From assembly GCF_001969445.1 (NCBI RefSeq), contig NZ_CP017297.1:3720001-3784000 (forward strand): a DNA stretch of 64,000 nt, in the 5' to 3' direction. The translations under genes were made by a program, and so were the position numbers. The stretch comes from Brachybacterium sp. P6-10-X1. GTDB taxonomy: Bacteria > Actinomycetota > Actinomycetes > Actinomycetales > Dermabacteraceae. Of the stretch, positions 16,321-25,823 are shown piece by piece; position 1 is the first letter of the stretch; the number at the start of each line of letters is the position of its first letter. The notes below the pieces were generated by a model, which was not told where the DNA came from, did not search any database, and saw only the letters and a list, made by a program, of their open reading frames with translations.

Positions 16321-17817
16321 ATGGGTTCACAGCGCACCAGCACCACATCCCCGTCCGCCATCGGCCGCCGAACGGTGCTCGGGGCCTCCGGCGCCGGCGC
16401 CGTGGCCGCCGCCCTGGCCGCGTGCACCGGCGGCGGGCAGTCCGCCCAGGAGGCAGGCGGCGGGGGCGGGGGAGAGGGCACCCTCCAGTGGTGGGACCAG
16501 TTCCGCCCGCTGACCGAGACCTTCGAACAGGATCTGTTCGGGCCGTTCATGGAGGAGAACCCGGAGATCACGGTCGAGCGCCGCCAGCTCGCGGCCGCGG
16601 ACCTGGGTCAGGCCCTGCAGATCGCCAGCCGCAGCGACCAGCTGCCGGACGTCCACTCCCTGGCCGGCCTGGACTCCTCACCCGCAGCGCTGGTCAGCGA
16701 CGACTGGTTCCAGCCCATCGGCGAGTTCGCCGACTTCGAATCCAGCGAGATCGCCGACCAGCTCTACGACGGCATCCAACGATTCGACGACGAGCTGTAC
16801 ACGGTCCCCATGTTCTCCGGCCGGTGGCACGAGAACGTCCCCTGGTTCAACACCGCCATGATGGAGAAGGCGGGGATCGATCCTGAGGGCGAGGGGCCGG
16901 CCACCTGGGACGAGCTGCGCGACGTCACCCGGACGGTGATGGACGGGGCTGATACCGAGGGCATCTTCGTGCCCGGTCAGGACCCGGCCTATCTCAACCA
17001 GCTCGTGACCCGCCTGGCCCAGACCGCCGGAGCGCCCGGGACCATCGACTGGGCCACGGGCGAGTACGTCCAGGATTCCCAGCCGTTCCTCGACGTCTTC
17101 GAGTTCCTGCAGTCCCTGCTCCAGGACGGCCTGATCCACCCCTCCTCGCCCTCGATGAACCCTCGCGATGCCCGGGCCCGCTGGGCCGCGGGGGAGGGGG
17201 CGATCTATCCGTGGGGCGCCTGGTTCATCGGGGGGCTCTCGGTCGAGGAGCCCGAGGCCGTCGAGCGCGGCATCTCCTGCTGGCACCTGCCCGGCCCCGA
17301 GGTCGAGCGCAACCCGATCTACTCCGGCCCCTCCGGCGGGACCTTCTGGGTCTCCGCCGATGCCCGGGAGCCGGAAGCGGCCGGGCAGCTGCTGCATCGT
17401 CTGACCACCCGCGACTTCCAGATGGCACTGGCTGCCGCGATGGATCAGCCGCCGGCGCTGCTGGACGTGATCGAGGAGGCCGACGTGCACCCCGCCTACG
17501 CCCGGTGCGTGTCCTTCTTCCAGGACGACGTCCTGATCTCCCCTGTTCCGGAGTCCGGCACCCCGGGCGCCTGGCGGGTGGCCGCCGAGATGCGGGACGT
17601 CCGCCCGGACGTCGGAGACCTGCTCCAGTCGATGCTGGCGGGGGAATCGGTCGACGTCGCCGGGGAGCTGACCCGCTTCACCGACGAGCTGAGCAAGGAG
17701 CGGGACCGCGCGATCGAGGCCGTCCAGGACGAGACCGATGTCGACCTCGGCGCCTGGGTCTTCGAGAACTGGGATCCCAGCAGCGACTACGAGCGGACGG
17801 ACTATGACGCACGCTGA
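16321..17817 (+). CDS. Sugar ABC transporter substrate-binding lipoprotein (family 1)
   Basis: The 498-residue precursor has a twin-arginine (R16-R17) and a lipobox Cys at C35. A flexible Gly-rich linker follows, then a family-1 solute-binding fold (TLQWWDQFRPLTETFEQDLF and onward). It is anchored to the membrane and delivers an oligosaccharide to the two permeases that follow. GAAGGG lies before ATG 16321. The 3' end overlaps the first permease by 14 bp. CUT1-type importers need a shared MsmK-like ATPase; none is encoded here. Substrate is inferred from the downstream arabinofuranosidase. Confidence 0.88.
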   Translation: MGSQRTSTTSPSAIGRRTVLGASGAGAVAAALAACTGGGQSAQEAGGGGGGEGTLQWWDQFRPLTETFEQDLFGPFMEENPEITVERRQLAAADLGQALQIASRSDQLPDVHSLAGLDSSPAALVSDDWFQPIGEFADFESSEIADQLYDGIQRFDDELYTVPMFSGRWHENVPWFNTAMMEKAGIDPEGEGPATWDELRDVTRTVMDGADTEGIFVPGQDPAYLNQLVTRLAQTAGAPGTIDWATGEYVQDSQPFLDVFEFLQSLLQDGLIHPSSPSMNPRDARARWAAGEGAIYPWGAWFIGGLSVEEPEAVERGISCWHLPGPEVERNPIYSGPSGGTFWVSADAREPEAAGQLLHRLTTRDFQMALAAAMDQPPALLDVIEEADVHPAYARCVSFFQDDVLISPVPESGTPGAWRVAAEMRDVRPDVGDLLQSMLAGESVDVAGELTRFTDELSKERDRAIEAVQDETDVDLGAWVFENWDPSSDYERTDYDAR

Positions 17818-18805
17818 CAGCTCTGTGCTGCGGGAGGTGAGCGACCCGGGACCGGGCACCTCCCGCCGCGAGATCGCCGGCACCTCGCGGTCCCGTCCGT
17901 CGCTGCTGCGGCGCCTGCGCCGGGACTGGTGGATCTACCTGTTCCTGCTGCCCACCATCGTCGGCTACGGCGCGTACACCGTGTACCCGCTGGTGGCCTC
18001 CTGGTGGTTCGCGCTGCTGGACTGGCCGGGATTCGCCGCCGTCGGCACCTTCACCGGACTGGACAACTTCGCGCGGCTGATGGGCGATGGCCTCTTCTGG
18101 AACGCCTTCGGCAACTCCCTGATCTTCCTGATCTGCGCGGTCCCGCTGCGGGTGGGGATCGCCCTGATCCTGGCGATCCTGCTGAACCGCCGCGCGACCC
18201 CGTTCAAGGGCTTCCTGCGGACGCTGTTCTTCCTGCCGGTGGTGACCACCGGCGCGATCATCGGCGTGGTGTTCACCCTGCTGCTGGACGCCGGCGGACC
18301 GATCAGCCTCGCGATGGTGGCGTCCGGGCTGCTGGATTCGCCCGCGAACTTCGTCGCCGACACCGGCACGTCCCTGTTCGCCGGCGTGGCCGTGTGGGTC
18401 TGGAAGTGGCTGGGCATCACGATGATCTATTGGCTGGCCGCGCTGCAGACCATTCCCGAGGAGGTGCGCGAGGCCGCCATGATCGACGGCGCCGGCCCGG
18501 TGCGCGAGTTCTGGCACGTCACCCTGCCGCTGCTGATCCCGTTCCTGGTCATCATCACCTTGATCGACACCGTCGGCGCCCTGAACGTCTTCGATCTGAT
18601 GTACACCATGACCGGCGGAGGGCCCTCGTTCTCCTCCGAGGTGATCGAGATCTTCATCTACCGCACCGCCTTCGGGGCGACCGTGCCCCAGCTCGGCTAC
18701 GCCTCCGCGGCCGCCGTGCTGTTCGGCCTGCTGACGATGGGTCTGGCCGTGGCCCAGGCCGTCGGGGTCCGGTGGGCCCGCCGCGCGACAGGAGCGATGT
18801 CATGA
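17804..18805 (+). CDS. Sugar ABC transporter permease (CUT1, MalF/UgpA type)
   Basis: The 333-residue protein has six predicted membrane helices after a basic 45-residue N-terminus, and the permease loop EVREAAMIDGAGPVREFWHV that docks the ATPase. It pairs with the permease encoded next. ATG 17804 lies within the end of the binding-protein gene, and the stop overlaps the following ATG (ATGA), so translation is coupled throughout. Confidence 0.9.
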   Translation: MTHADSSVLREVSDPGPGTSRREIAGTSRSRPSLLRRLRRDWWIYLFLLPTIVGYGAYTVYPLVASWWFALLDWPGFAAVGTFTGLDNFARLMGDGLFWNAFGNSLIFLICAVPLRVGIALILAILLNRRATPFKGFLRTLFFLPVVTTGAIIGVVFTLLLDAGGPISLAMVASGLLDSPANFVADTGTSLFAGVAVWVWKWLGITMIYWLAALQTIPEEVREAAMIDGAGPVREFWHVTLPLLIPFLVIITLIDTVGALNVFDLMYTMTGGGPSFSSEVIEIFIYRTAFGATVPQLGYASAAAVLFGLLTMGLAVAQAVGVRWARRATGAMS

Positions 18806-19752
18806 CCGCCCCCGGCTCCCTCGACCCGGCCCCTGAGGCGGCCGACGCCGACCGCGGGCCCATCGGCGGCGGATCGCAGCGTCGCGCCCTCGCACGCCGG
18901 AGCCGGGCACGGCGCTGGCAGGCGATCCGCGCCCGACCCGGCAACCTCCTGATCTTCCTGGGCCTGCTGATCCTGGCCGCCCTGTGGATCTACCCGTTCA
19001 TCTGGCTGATCTCGGCCTCGCTGAAGACTCCCGGCGAGGTCTTCGGCTCCGGCCTCGGGCTGATCCCGGAGAAGCCGATCTGGGAGAACTACTCCCGCGC
19101 CTGGACCACCGTCGGCTTCGACAAGTACTTCCTGAACACCATCATCATCACCGCCGGCACGGTGCTGCTGATCGTCGTGCGCAGCGCGCTGGCCGGCTAC
19201 GTCCTGGGCCGCTACTCCTTCGCCGGGAAGAAGCTGCTGATCATCATCTTCCTGATCACCTTCTTCCTGCCGGAGGGGTACACCATCATCCCGGTGGTGC
19301 AGCTGACGGACCAGATGGGTCTGCTCAACACGCACCTGGGCGTGATCCTGGGCCTCGGCGCCGGAGGGCAGATCGCCTCGACCCTGCTGTACGCCGGCTA
19401 CTTCCGCGGCCTGCCCAAGGAGCTCGAGGAATGCGCCCGCCTCGACGGCGCGGGTCACTTCCGGATCTTCTTCCAGGTGATGCTGCCGCTGGCCTGGCCG
19501 ATCACCGCGACCGTGGTGATCCTGACGTTCCTGTTCGCCTGGAACAACTATCTGCTCCCGCTGGTCTTCACCCTCAGCGAGCCGGATCTGCGCACCCTCG
19601 CCGTCGGCATGACGGCCTTCGTCGGCGAGTACGGGACCGACTGGCCCGGCATGGCCGCAGCGGCCATGCTCTCCCTGGTGCCGGTGATGATCGTGTTCGT
19701 CGTCCTGCAGAACAAGTTCGTCGACTCCATCGCCGGAGCGGTGAAGCAATGA
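18802..19752 (+). CDS. Sugar ABC transporter permease (CUT1, MalG/UgpE type)
   Basis: The 316-residue partner permease has six helices and the loop LEECARLDGAGHFRIFFQVM near residue 215. AGGAG (18790-18794) serves ATG 18802. It completes the membrane channel of the importer that begins at 16321. The ATP-binding subunit must come from elsewhere in the genome. Confidence 0.9.
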   Translation: MTAPGSLDPAPEAADADRGPIGGGSQRRALARRSRARRWQAIRARPGNLLIFLGLLILAALWIYPFIWLISASLKTPGEVFGSGLGLIPEKPIWENYSRAWTTVGFDKYFLNTIIITAGTVLLIVVRSALAGYVLGRYSFAGKKLLIIIFLITFFLPEGYTIIPVVQLTDQMGLLNTHLGVILGLGAGGQIASTLLYAGYFRGLPKELEECARLDGAGHFRIFFQVMLPLAWPITATVVILTFLFAWNNYLLPLVFTLSEPDLRTLAVGMTAFVGEYGTDWPGMAAAAMLSLVPVMIVFVVLQNKFVDSIAGAVKQ

Positions 19753-19772
19753 CCCGATCGGAGGATCACCCC

Positions 19773-21476
19773 ATGACCGACCCGTCCGCCCCGCGCACCG
19801 GCCCGTCCACCCCGCGCACCGACCACCACGCCGGTCACGACCGCGCCCTGCCGGAAGCCCACGTCCGGATCGACACCCGACGCCCGCTGGGCACCGTCAG
19901 CGACGACATCTACGGCCACTTCCTCGAATCCGCCTTCTTCGGCAACATCACCGGCGGCGTGTTCGACGAGGGCTCCGAGCTCTCCCTGGACGGCCCCGGC
20001 CACCTGGACGGCATGCGCTCCGACGTGCTCGACCTGGTCAAGGAGCTGCGCCCGGGAGCGATCCGCTGGCCGGGCGGGAACTTCACCTCGGCCTACCACT
20101 GGGAGGACGGCATCGGCCCGCGCGATCAGCGCCCCGCGCGGCGCGAGCTGGCCTGGGGCGAGATCGAGACCAACCGCTACGGGACCGACGAATTCCTGGC
20201 CTGGTGCGAAGCCGTCGGGGCCGACGCCTACCTCGCCCACTCCGCGCGCGACATCGACGAGGCGGTGCGCTGGGTCGACTACACCAATGGCGCAGGGGAG
20301 ACCACCATGGCCCGGGCCCGCCGCGCGAACGGCCGCGAGGACCCCTGGCGGGTGCGGTACTGGGGCGTCGGCAACGAGGTGTACGGGCCGTGGCAGATGG
20401 GCCATCGCAGCGCCGAGCGGTACGCGGAGGACGCCGCCGAGCACGCCCGCTTCATGCGCGCGGTCGACCCGGGCATCGAGCTGGTCGGGGTGGGCATCCC
20501 GTGGGACCAGGAACGCTGGACCACCCCGCTGCTGGCGAAGGCCGGCCGCTTCCTGGACCACCTCTCGCTGCACCACTACGGGGCCAGCAACCACCTGATC
20601 ACCGGCGACGACTACGACGACGTCGTCGCCCAGTCGCTGTTCTTCGAACGGGAGATCTCCCGCTACTCCCAGCTGATCACCGACCTCTCCGCCCGGCTGG
20701 GCCTGGACCGGGTGCCGCAGCTGGTGATCGACGAATGGAACATGCGCCATCTCGAACCGGCCTCCTGGCCCGAGCCCCGGGCGGGGGCCGACGGCGGCAT
20801 CGCGGAGCGGGACACCCCCGCGGTCGAAGGGCTCCCGCAGCACACGAGGGTCAGCCGCTACAGCCCGCGCACGCTGGGCGACGCCGTCTTCTCGGCAGGA
20901 GTCTTCCAGGCCATCCATCGCAGCGTCGGCGACGCCTCGGCGGTGACCATGGCCAACCCGGTGAATCTGCTCAACGCCAACGGCATCGTCGTGGCCCGCC
21001 CGGAGGGTGCCTTCGGCTCGACGCTCTATCACGTGTGGCACCTCTACCGGCACCACACCGGCCGCACCGTGCTGCCGGTGACGGTCGACGGCCCCGCGCG
21101 GTCGACGAACGTCCGCCTGGGCGACAGCCGGGACCCGGAGGGGAACCAGCCCACCGCCCCGATGACGGTGCCCTACCTCGACGTGGTCGCCACCCGCGCG
21201 GACGACGGGTCGATCCGGCTGGCCGTGGTCAACCGCCACCGCTCGCAGTCGATCCGGCTGCGCCCGGTGCTGGACGACTCCGCGGACGCCACACCGACTC
21301 GGGCCCGCATCCGGTCCCTCGGCGGGGACGTCACGGATCTGAACGCGTCCAACAGCCTCTCCGCGCCGGCGACGGTCGCCGTGCGCGACCTCGGCGACGT
21401 CGCGGCCGACGGGGGAGCGTGGGTGCTGCCACCGCACTCCGTCAGCGTGCTGATCTTGGCCGGGGCCGGTACCTGA
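19773..21476 (+). CDS. GH51 alpha-L-arabinofuranosidase
   Basis: The 567-residue enzyme is a clan GH-A glycosidase of family 51, releasing terminal L-arabinofuranose from arabinans, arabinoxylans or arabinogalactans. The general acid/base is E202 in GVGNEVYGPW and the nucleophile is E321 in VIDEWNM; ISGHFLE-type opening motifs are also present (IYGHFLESAFFGNITGGVFD). There is no signal peptide, so it cleaves imported oligosaccharides in the cytoplasm. ATG 19773 is preferred because CGGAGG lies 8 nt upstream; ATG 19749 overlaps the permease stop and is the alternative. A sulfatase gene follows 74 bp downstream. Confidence 0.9.
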   Translation: MTDPSAPRTGPSTPRTDHHAGHDRALPEAHVRIDTRRPLGTVSDDIYGHFLESAFFGNITGGVFDEGSELSLDGPGHLDGMRSDVLDLVKELRPGAIRWPGGNFTSAYHWEDGIGPRDQRPARRELAWGEIETNRYGTDEFLAWCEAVGADAYLAHSARDIDEAVRWVDYTNGAGETTMARARRANGREDPWRVRYWGVGNEVYGPWQMGHRSAERYAEDAAEHARFMRAVDPGIELVGVGIPWDQERWTTPLLAKAGRFLDHLSLHHYGASNHLITGDDYDDVVAQSLFFEREISRYSQLITDLSARLGLDRVPQLVIDEWNMRHLEPASWPEPRAGADGGIAERDTPAVEGLPQHTRVSRYSPRTLGDAVFSAGVFQAIHRSVGDASAVTMANPVNLLNANGIVVARPEGAFGSTLYHVWHLYRHHTGRTVLPVTVDGPARSTNVRLGDSRDPEGNQPTAPMTVPYLDVVATRADDGSIRLAVVNRHRSQSIRLRPVLDDSADATPTRARIRSLGGDVTDLNASNSLSAPATVAVRDLGDVAADGGAWVLPPHSVSVLILAGAGT

Positions 21477-21550
21477 GGGACGCTGGGAAGCATCCGCACC
21501 ACCATGCCGAGGTGCCATGCCTCGGCGTGACACCGGACAGGAAGGACCTC

Positions 21551-22984
21551 ATGGAGCAGCCGAACATCCTCCTGCTGTGCACCGACCAGCAGCGGTTCGA
21601 CGCCGTCGGCGCCTCCGGCAATCCGCACATCGACACCCCGCACCTGGACCGGCTCGCCGCCGACGGGGTGCTGTTCGAGAACTGCTACGTGCAGTCCCCG
21701 GTGTGCGGGCCGTCCCGGGCGAGCCTGATGACGGGACGCTATGTGCCCTCGCACGGTCTCTACGCCAACGGGGTGGACCTGCCCGCTCACGAACGGCTGT
21801 TCACCCGGGATCTGGCCGATGCCGGCTACGACTGCGGGCTGGTCGGCAAACTGCACCTGGGCGCCTGCGCCGGTGGCCGCAGCGAGCCCCGCACCGACGA
21901 CGGTCTGCGCGTCTTCCGGTGGGCGCACGACCCGTACCCGGGGTCGTCGGAGAACGCGTATCACCGCTGGCTGCGGGCGAGGTACCCCGAGCTGTACGAG
22001 GAGGCCCTGCAGCAGGGCGGTCACGGCTTCGACGCCATGCCCACCCGAGCGCACTACACCCACTGGATCGGGCAGGAGACGATCGACTTCCTGCGCCGCG
22101 ACCGGAAGGCCGACGCCCCGTTCTTCGTCGCGGCGAACTTCTTCGATCCCCACCACGGCTTCGGCGCGCCGCAGGAGTACCTGGACCGCTACCCGCTGCA
22201 GGACGTCCCGGCTCCGGTGACGTTCGAGGGGGAGCTGGCCACGAAGCCGCCGATCCACACCGAGGCGTCCGAGAGGTCCTACGCCGGAGCGGCGAAAGGG
22301 TACGCCGAGTACTCCGCAGCGGAGCTGCAGGAGGCTCGCCGCGCCTACTACGCGATGGTCTCGCTGGTGGACGACGAAGTCGGCCGCATCCTCGACGCCC
22401 TCGAGGAGGAGGGTCTCGCCGAGACCACGATCGTGGTCTTCACCAGTGACCACGGCGAGATGCTGGGCGACCACCAGCTGATGCTCAAGGGGCCGTTCAT
22501 GTACGACTGCGCGATCAAGGTGCCGCTGATCATGCGCTGGCCCGGCCTCTCGCAGCCTGGTTCCCGTCGGCAGGAGCTGGTGCAGTGGGTGGATCTGGCG
22601 CCGACGTTCCTCGGTGCGGCCGGCCTCCCGGTGCCGGATGCGGTCCAGGGGGAGAGCCTGGAACCGCTGATGCGCGGAGCGGACGTCTCCTGGCGGGAGT
22701 GGGCCCTGTGCCACTACCGCAACAGCGGCAACCCCTATCCCGACCCCGCGCACGTGACGATGCTGCGCCACGGCCGATACAAGCTCGTCGTGCACCACGG
22801 ATCCCCCGCCAGCTCCCGGGAGCGGGCCGGGGAGCTCTACGACCTGGAGACCGACCCGCAGGAGCTCACGAACCTCTGGGACGAGGAGGGGCACCGCGAG
22901 ACGCGGAGGTGGCTGCAGGAGATGCTGCTCGATGTCGAGGTCGCGACCGAGGACCGCAGCGCCGCCAGGGTCGCGGTGTGGTGA
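21551..22984 (+). CDS. Type I sulfatase (formylglycine-dependent)
   Basis: The 477-residue enzyme has the metal site NILLLCTDQQRFDAVGASGN, the formylglycine motif C-G-P-S-R at C52, VFTSDHGEMLGDH and a C-terminal HGRYKLVVH segment. No signal peptide is present. It is last in the LacI-controlled operon with the importer and GH51 enzyme, and GGAAGGA precedes ATG 21551. It probably desulfates the sugar chain or the arabinose product. It is not a recent duplicate of the sulfatase at 13269: the sequences align only at family motifs. Confidence 0.88.
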   Translation: MEQPNILLLCTDQQRFDAVGASGNPHIDTPHLDRLAADGVLFENCYVQSPVCGPSRASLMTGRYVPSHGLYANGVDLPAHERLFTRDLADAGYDCGLVGKLHLGACAGGRSEPRTDDGLRVFRWAHDPYPGSSENAYHRWLRARYPELYEEALQQGGHGFDAMPTRAHYTHWIGQETIDFLRRDRKADAPFFVAANFFDPHHGFGAPQEYLDRYPLQDVPAPVTFEGELATKPPIHTEASERSYAGAAKGYAEYSAAELQEARRAYYAMVSLVDDEVGRILDALEEEGLAETTIVVFTSDHGEMLGDHQLMLKGPFMYDCAIKVPLIMRWPGLSQPGSRRQELVQWVDLAPTFLGAAGLPVPDAVQGESLEPLMRGADVSWREWALCHYRNSGNPYPDPAHVTMLRHGRYKLVVHHGSPASSRERAGELYDLETDPQELTNLWDEEGHRETRRWLQEMLLDVEVATEDRSAARVAVW

Positions 22985-22993
22985 GGCCCCCGG

Positions 22994-23029
22994 CCGGTCC
23001 GTCGGCCGGTCCGCCGACCGGTCCGCCGA
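22994..23029 (+). repeat. 12-bp tandem repeat, three copies
   Basis: Units CCGGTCCG[TC]CG[GA] start at 22994, 23006 and 23018, beginning 9 bp after the sulfatase stop codon. The units can also pair with one another, so the transcript end may fold. Confidence 0.7.
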
Positions 23030-23236
23030 CCCCGGCGTGGCCACGGCTCCCCTCCGCGACCCAGCCGACCTCTGCGGACTCGTTCCCATAAGCGGCCTTG
23101 GCACCGACACCGCAGAACTCGGCAGTCGGGAAGCGAGTGGCAGAGGGCGCCTCGTGGTGAAGCGCCGGTGCGGGGCCCGGCGCGTCCGCCGTGGTCCGGA
23201 TCCGGAGAGATTCCTGCGCACAGCGCGCGGTTCTGC

Positions 23237-23242
23237 CACGGT
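23237..23242 (+). promoter_or_regulatory. -10-like element (CACGGT) before the DinB-fold gene
   Basis: CACGGT is followed by 6 nt (ggaggc) and ATG 23249. The spacing matches the leaderless pattern seen elsewhere. The GGAGG that touches the start codon is too close to act as a normal ribosome-binding site. Confidence 0.35.
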
Positions 23243-23248
23243 GGAGGC

Positions 23249-23842
23249 ATGGCAGAACCGCGAGACCTCCGCCCGGCCGCCAATGCGATCGCGACCATCG
23301 TCGAGGGCGTTCCCGATAAGTCCCTGACAGATCCGACGCCGTCGTCGGACTACCGCGTCGGCGATCTCCTCGAGCACATCGACGGACTCTCGACCGGTCT
23401 GCAGGCGGCCGCTCGCAAGGAGTCGGTGCCGGAGGCGGAGCTGCGCGACGGGGACGCCGCCCTGCTGCGGTCCGACTGGCGCGAGCGCATCCCCGTCCAG
23501 CTGGCCGACCTCGCGCGGGCATGGGCGCACCCCACGTCGTGGCAAGGCGAGACGATCGAGGGCGGCATCCCCATCCTGGCCTCCGCCGCGGGGATGTTCG
23601 TGCTCGATGAGCTGATCGTCCACGGCTGGGAGCTGGCGCGAGCCACCGGCCAGCCGTTCGACGCGCGCGAGGACGACGTGCTCTCCCTCATCGACTTCCT
23701 CGAATCGCTGCCGCCGATGCCGGAATCGGAAGGGCTGTTCGCCCCGCCCGAGCCGGTGCCGTCGGCGGCCCCGCCGCTGGACCGCCTGATCGGGTTGACC
23801 GGCCGCGATCCCGCGTGGCTGGGGGCCTCGCGAGAGCGCTAG
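23249..23842 (+). CDS. TIGR03086-type DinB-fold protein (mycothiol-dependent maleylpyruvate isomerase family)
   Basis: The 197-residue protein has the N-terminal four-helix DinB/MDMPI fold: RDLRPAANAIATIVEGVPDK, then LLEHIDGLSTGL, with His residues placed to bind a metal and a later DELIVHGWELA helix. Members are metal-dependent enzymes, some using mycothiol, but most have no proven reaction. It is a lone gene preceding the PTS operon by 118 bp. The Pro-rich C-terminus (PPMPESEGLFAPPEP) is family-typical. Confidence 0.8.
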   Translation: MAEPRDLRPAANAIATIVEGVPDKSLTDPTPSSDYRVGDLLEHIDGLSTGLQAAARKESVPEAELRDGDAALLRSDWRERIPVQLADLARAWAHPTSWQGETIEGGIPILASAAGMFVLDELIVHGWELARATGQPFDAREDDVLSLIDFLESLPPMPESEGLFAPPEPVPSAAPPLDRLIGLTGRDPAWLGASRER

Positions 23843-23893
23843 CTAGGCGACGTCGACAGGCATCCGCCACCGGCACCGTTGCCGCCCACCCCA

Positions 23894-23909
23894 AGTGGGC
23901 TAAACCATT
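23894..23909. promoter_or_regulatory. GntR/HutC-type operator in front of the PTS gene
   Basis: AGTGGGCTAAACCATT matches 13 of 16 positions of the palindromic DasR-like consensus AGTGGTCTAGACCACT. It lies 51 bp before the PTS start codon. The convergent gene at 26466-27215 encodes a GntR/HutC regulator, the likely ligand of this site. Confidence 0.55.
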
Positions 23910-23960
23910 TCGGGTCATGTGGTGGCCCAGCACGGTGTCACCCTGTCGAGGAGGCCGGTC

Positions 23961-25823
23961 ATGGGCACATTCGAAGCCGTCGTACGCGTCATCACGGACA
24001 ATCTGTTCGCGCAGGTGTCCATCCTCATCGGGCTGATCGCGCTCGTCGGGCTGATCCTGCAGCGCAAGCCGTTCGACGAGGTCGTCGCCGGTGCTCTGCG
24101 CGCCACCATCGGCGTGGTCATCCTGAACATCGGCGTCGAGATCTTCACCGGTGGGCTGACCAGCTTCCAGGCGATCGTCTCCAGCGCCATGGGGCTCGAG
24201 CCGCCGCAGGCCACCTCCACCCTCGCCGACTTCACCGCCGGCGCCGGATCGGTGGTGCCGCTGATCATCGCGGGCGGCTTCGTCGTCCACCTGGTCCTGG
24301 TGCGGATCTTCCCGGCGGCCCGATTCGTCTACCTCACCGGCCATCTCATGTACTGGATGAGCGTCGTCATCGCCGCCTCCCTGGTCGAAGCCTTCGGCGA
24401 CGTCAATCGATGGGTGCTGGCTGCCGTCGGCTCGATCCTCATCGGCTGCTACTGGGTGCTGCAGCCTCTGTGGACCCGACCGCTGATGCGGAAGGTGATG
24501 GGCGACGACGAGGTGGGCCTCGGCCACACCGACTCGCTGATCGCCGTCGCCTCCGGCTACGGCGCCCGAGCGCTGAAGCTCGGCGACCCCGTCGAGCACG
24601 ACTCCGAGAACGTGCGCCTGCCCAAGCCGATCTCGTTCTTCAAGGACATCAACGTCTCCACCGCCACCGTCATCAGCGTGATCATGGTGATCGCGATCCT
24701 GTTCGCCGATTCCGGCGTGGTCAGCGAGCAGATGGGAGACGCGACGGTCCTGCCCGGCGTCTGGGCGATCCTCCAGGCGCTGCGCTTCGCCGCCGGCATC
24801 GCGATCCTGCTGTTCGGTGTGCGCATGTTCCTGGCGGAGATCGTCCCGGCCTTCAAGGGCCTGTCCGAGAAGGCGCTGCCGGGCACGAAGCCCGCCCTCG
24901 ACCTCCCGGTCACCTTCACCCGCGCCCCCACCGCGGTCATGATCGGCTTCCTCGCCTCGACCGTGGTGTTCCTGGCGCTGATGCTGGTCTTCGCCGCCAC
25001 CGGCTGGTTCGTCCTGGTCCCCCCGATGATCATGCTGTTCTTCGGTGGAGGCGCCGGCGGCGTGTTCGGCAACGCGGTGGCCGGCTGGCGCGGCGCGATC
25101 TTCGGCGGCGTCCTCAACGGCATCGTGCTCTCCGTCGGCCAGGCCATCGGCTGGAGTCTCTATGCCGGCACCGCCCCGGAGCTCGCGACCCTCGCCGACG
25201 CCGACTGGTACGCGGTCGGCTGGGCGCTCATCGGCCTCGGCTCGCTCCTCGCCCCGCTGGGCGCCTGGGCGGTCTGGGTGCTCGCCGGGGCCGCGCTCGT
25301 GATCACCATCGCGATTCTCGTGGTGCTGGGCCGTCGAAGCAGCTCCACCGGCACCGGTGAGGGGGCTGCTGAGGCCCGCGTGCCCGCCGCTGTCGGCGCG
25401 GGCGCCGTGGCCGTCGACCAGGAGGCCAATGGGCCGGAGCCGGTCAGTTCGCCCGGGAGGGCTTCCTCGGACGCAGGACCGGGACCGGCTGCGGCGACGA
25501 CACCGGCCGCGTCGACGTCGTCGGGGGACCGACCGGAGATGCTCGACGTGCTCGCCGTCTGCGGCGCCGGCATGGGATCGAGCCTGATCCTGCGCACCAC
25601 CGCCGAGAAGGCGCTGCAGCGCCTCGACATCCCGGCGACCCTGCGTCACACCGACGTCGGCTCCGCCCGCGGCGAGCGCGTCGACGTGGTGATCGCGCAG
25701 CAGACCTATCTCGACGAGCTCGGGGACATCGCCCCCGTGATGGTTCCGATCACCGACTTCGTGAATCTCGACCACGTCGAACAGCGGCTCCGTGAGGGCC
25801 TGGAGAAGGAGGGATGGCGATGA
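23961..25823 (+). CDS. Ascorbate-type PTS transporter, fused IIC-IIB (UlaA-UlaB like)
   Basis: This 620-residue protein joins a membrane IIC domain of the ascorbate/SgaT class (residues 1-460, about ten helices) to a cytoplasmic IIB domain. The joint is an Ala/Pro/Ser-rich linker of about 70 residues. The IIB phosphorylation site is C534 in VCGAGMGSS. It imports and phosphorylates a sugar or sugar acid. No IIA is encoded nearby, so phosphate must come from a IIA elsewhere. GAGGAGG (23948-23954) selects ATG 23961. The stop overlaps the SIS gene. The usual ascorbate catabolic genes (lactonase, decarboxylase) are absent, so the substrate is open. Confidence 0.88.
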   Translation: MGTFEAVVRVITDNLFAQVSILIGLIALVGLILQRKPFDEVVAGALRATIGVVILNIGVEIFTGGLTSFQAIVSSAMGLEPPQATSTLADFTAGAGSVVPLIIAGGFVVHLVLVRIFPAARFVYLTGHLMYWMSVVIAASLVEAFGDVNRWVLAAVGSILIGCYWVLQPLWTRPLMRKVMGDDEVGLGHTDSLIAVASGYGARALKLGDPVEHDSENVRLPKPISFFKDINVSTATVISVIMVIAILFADSGVVSEQMGDATVLPGVWAILQALRFAAGIAILLFGVRMFLAEIVPAFKGLSEKALPGTKPALDLPVTFTRAPTAVMIGFLASTVVFLALMLVFAATGWFVLVPPMIMLFFGGGAGGVFGNAVAGWRGAIFGGVLNGIVLSVGQAIGWSLYAGTAPELATLADADWYAVGWALIGLGSLLAPLGAWAVWVLAGAALVITIAILVVLGRRSSSTGTGEGAAEARVPAAVGAGAVAVDQEANGPEPVSSPGRASSDAGPGPAAATTPAASTSSGDRPEMLDVLAVCGAGMGSSLILRTTAEKALQRLDIPATLRHTDVGSARGERVDVVIAQQTYLDELGDIAPVMVPITDFVNLDHVEQRLREGLEKEGWR

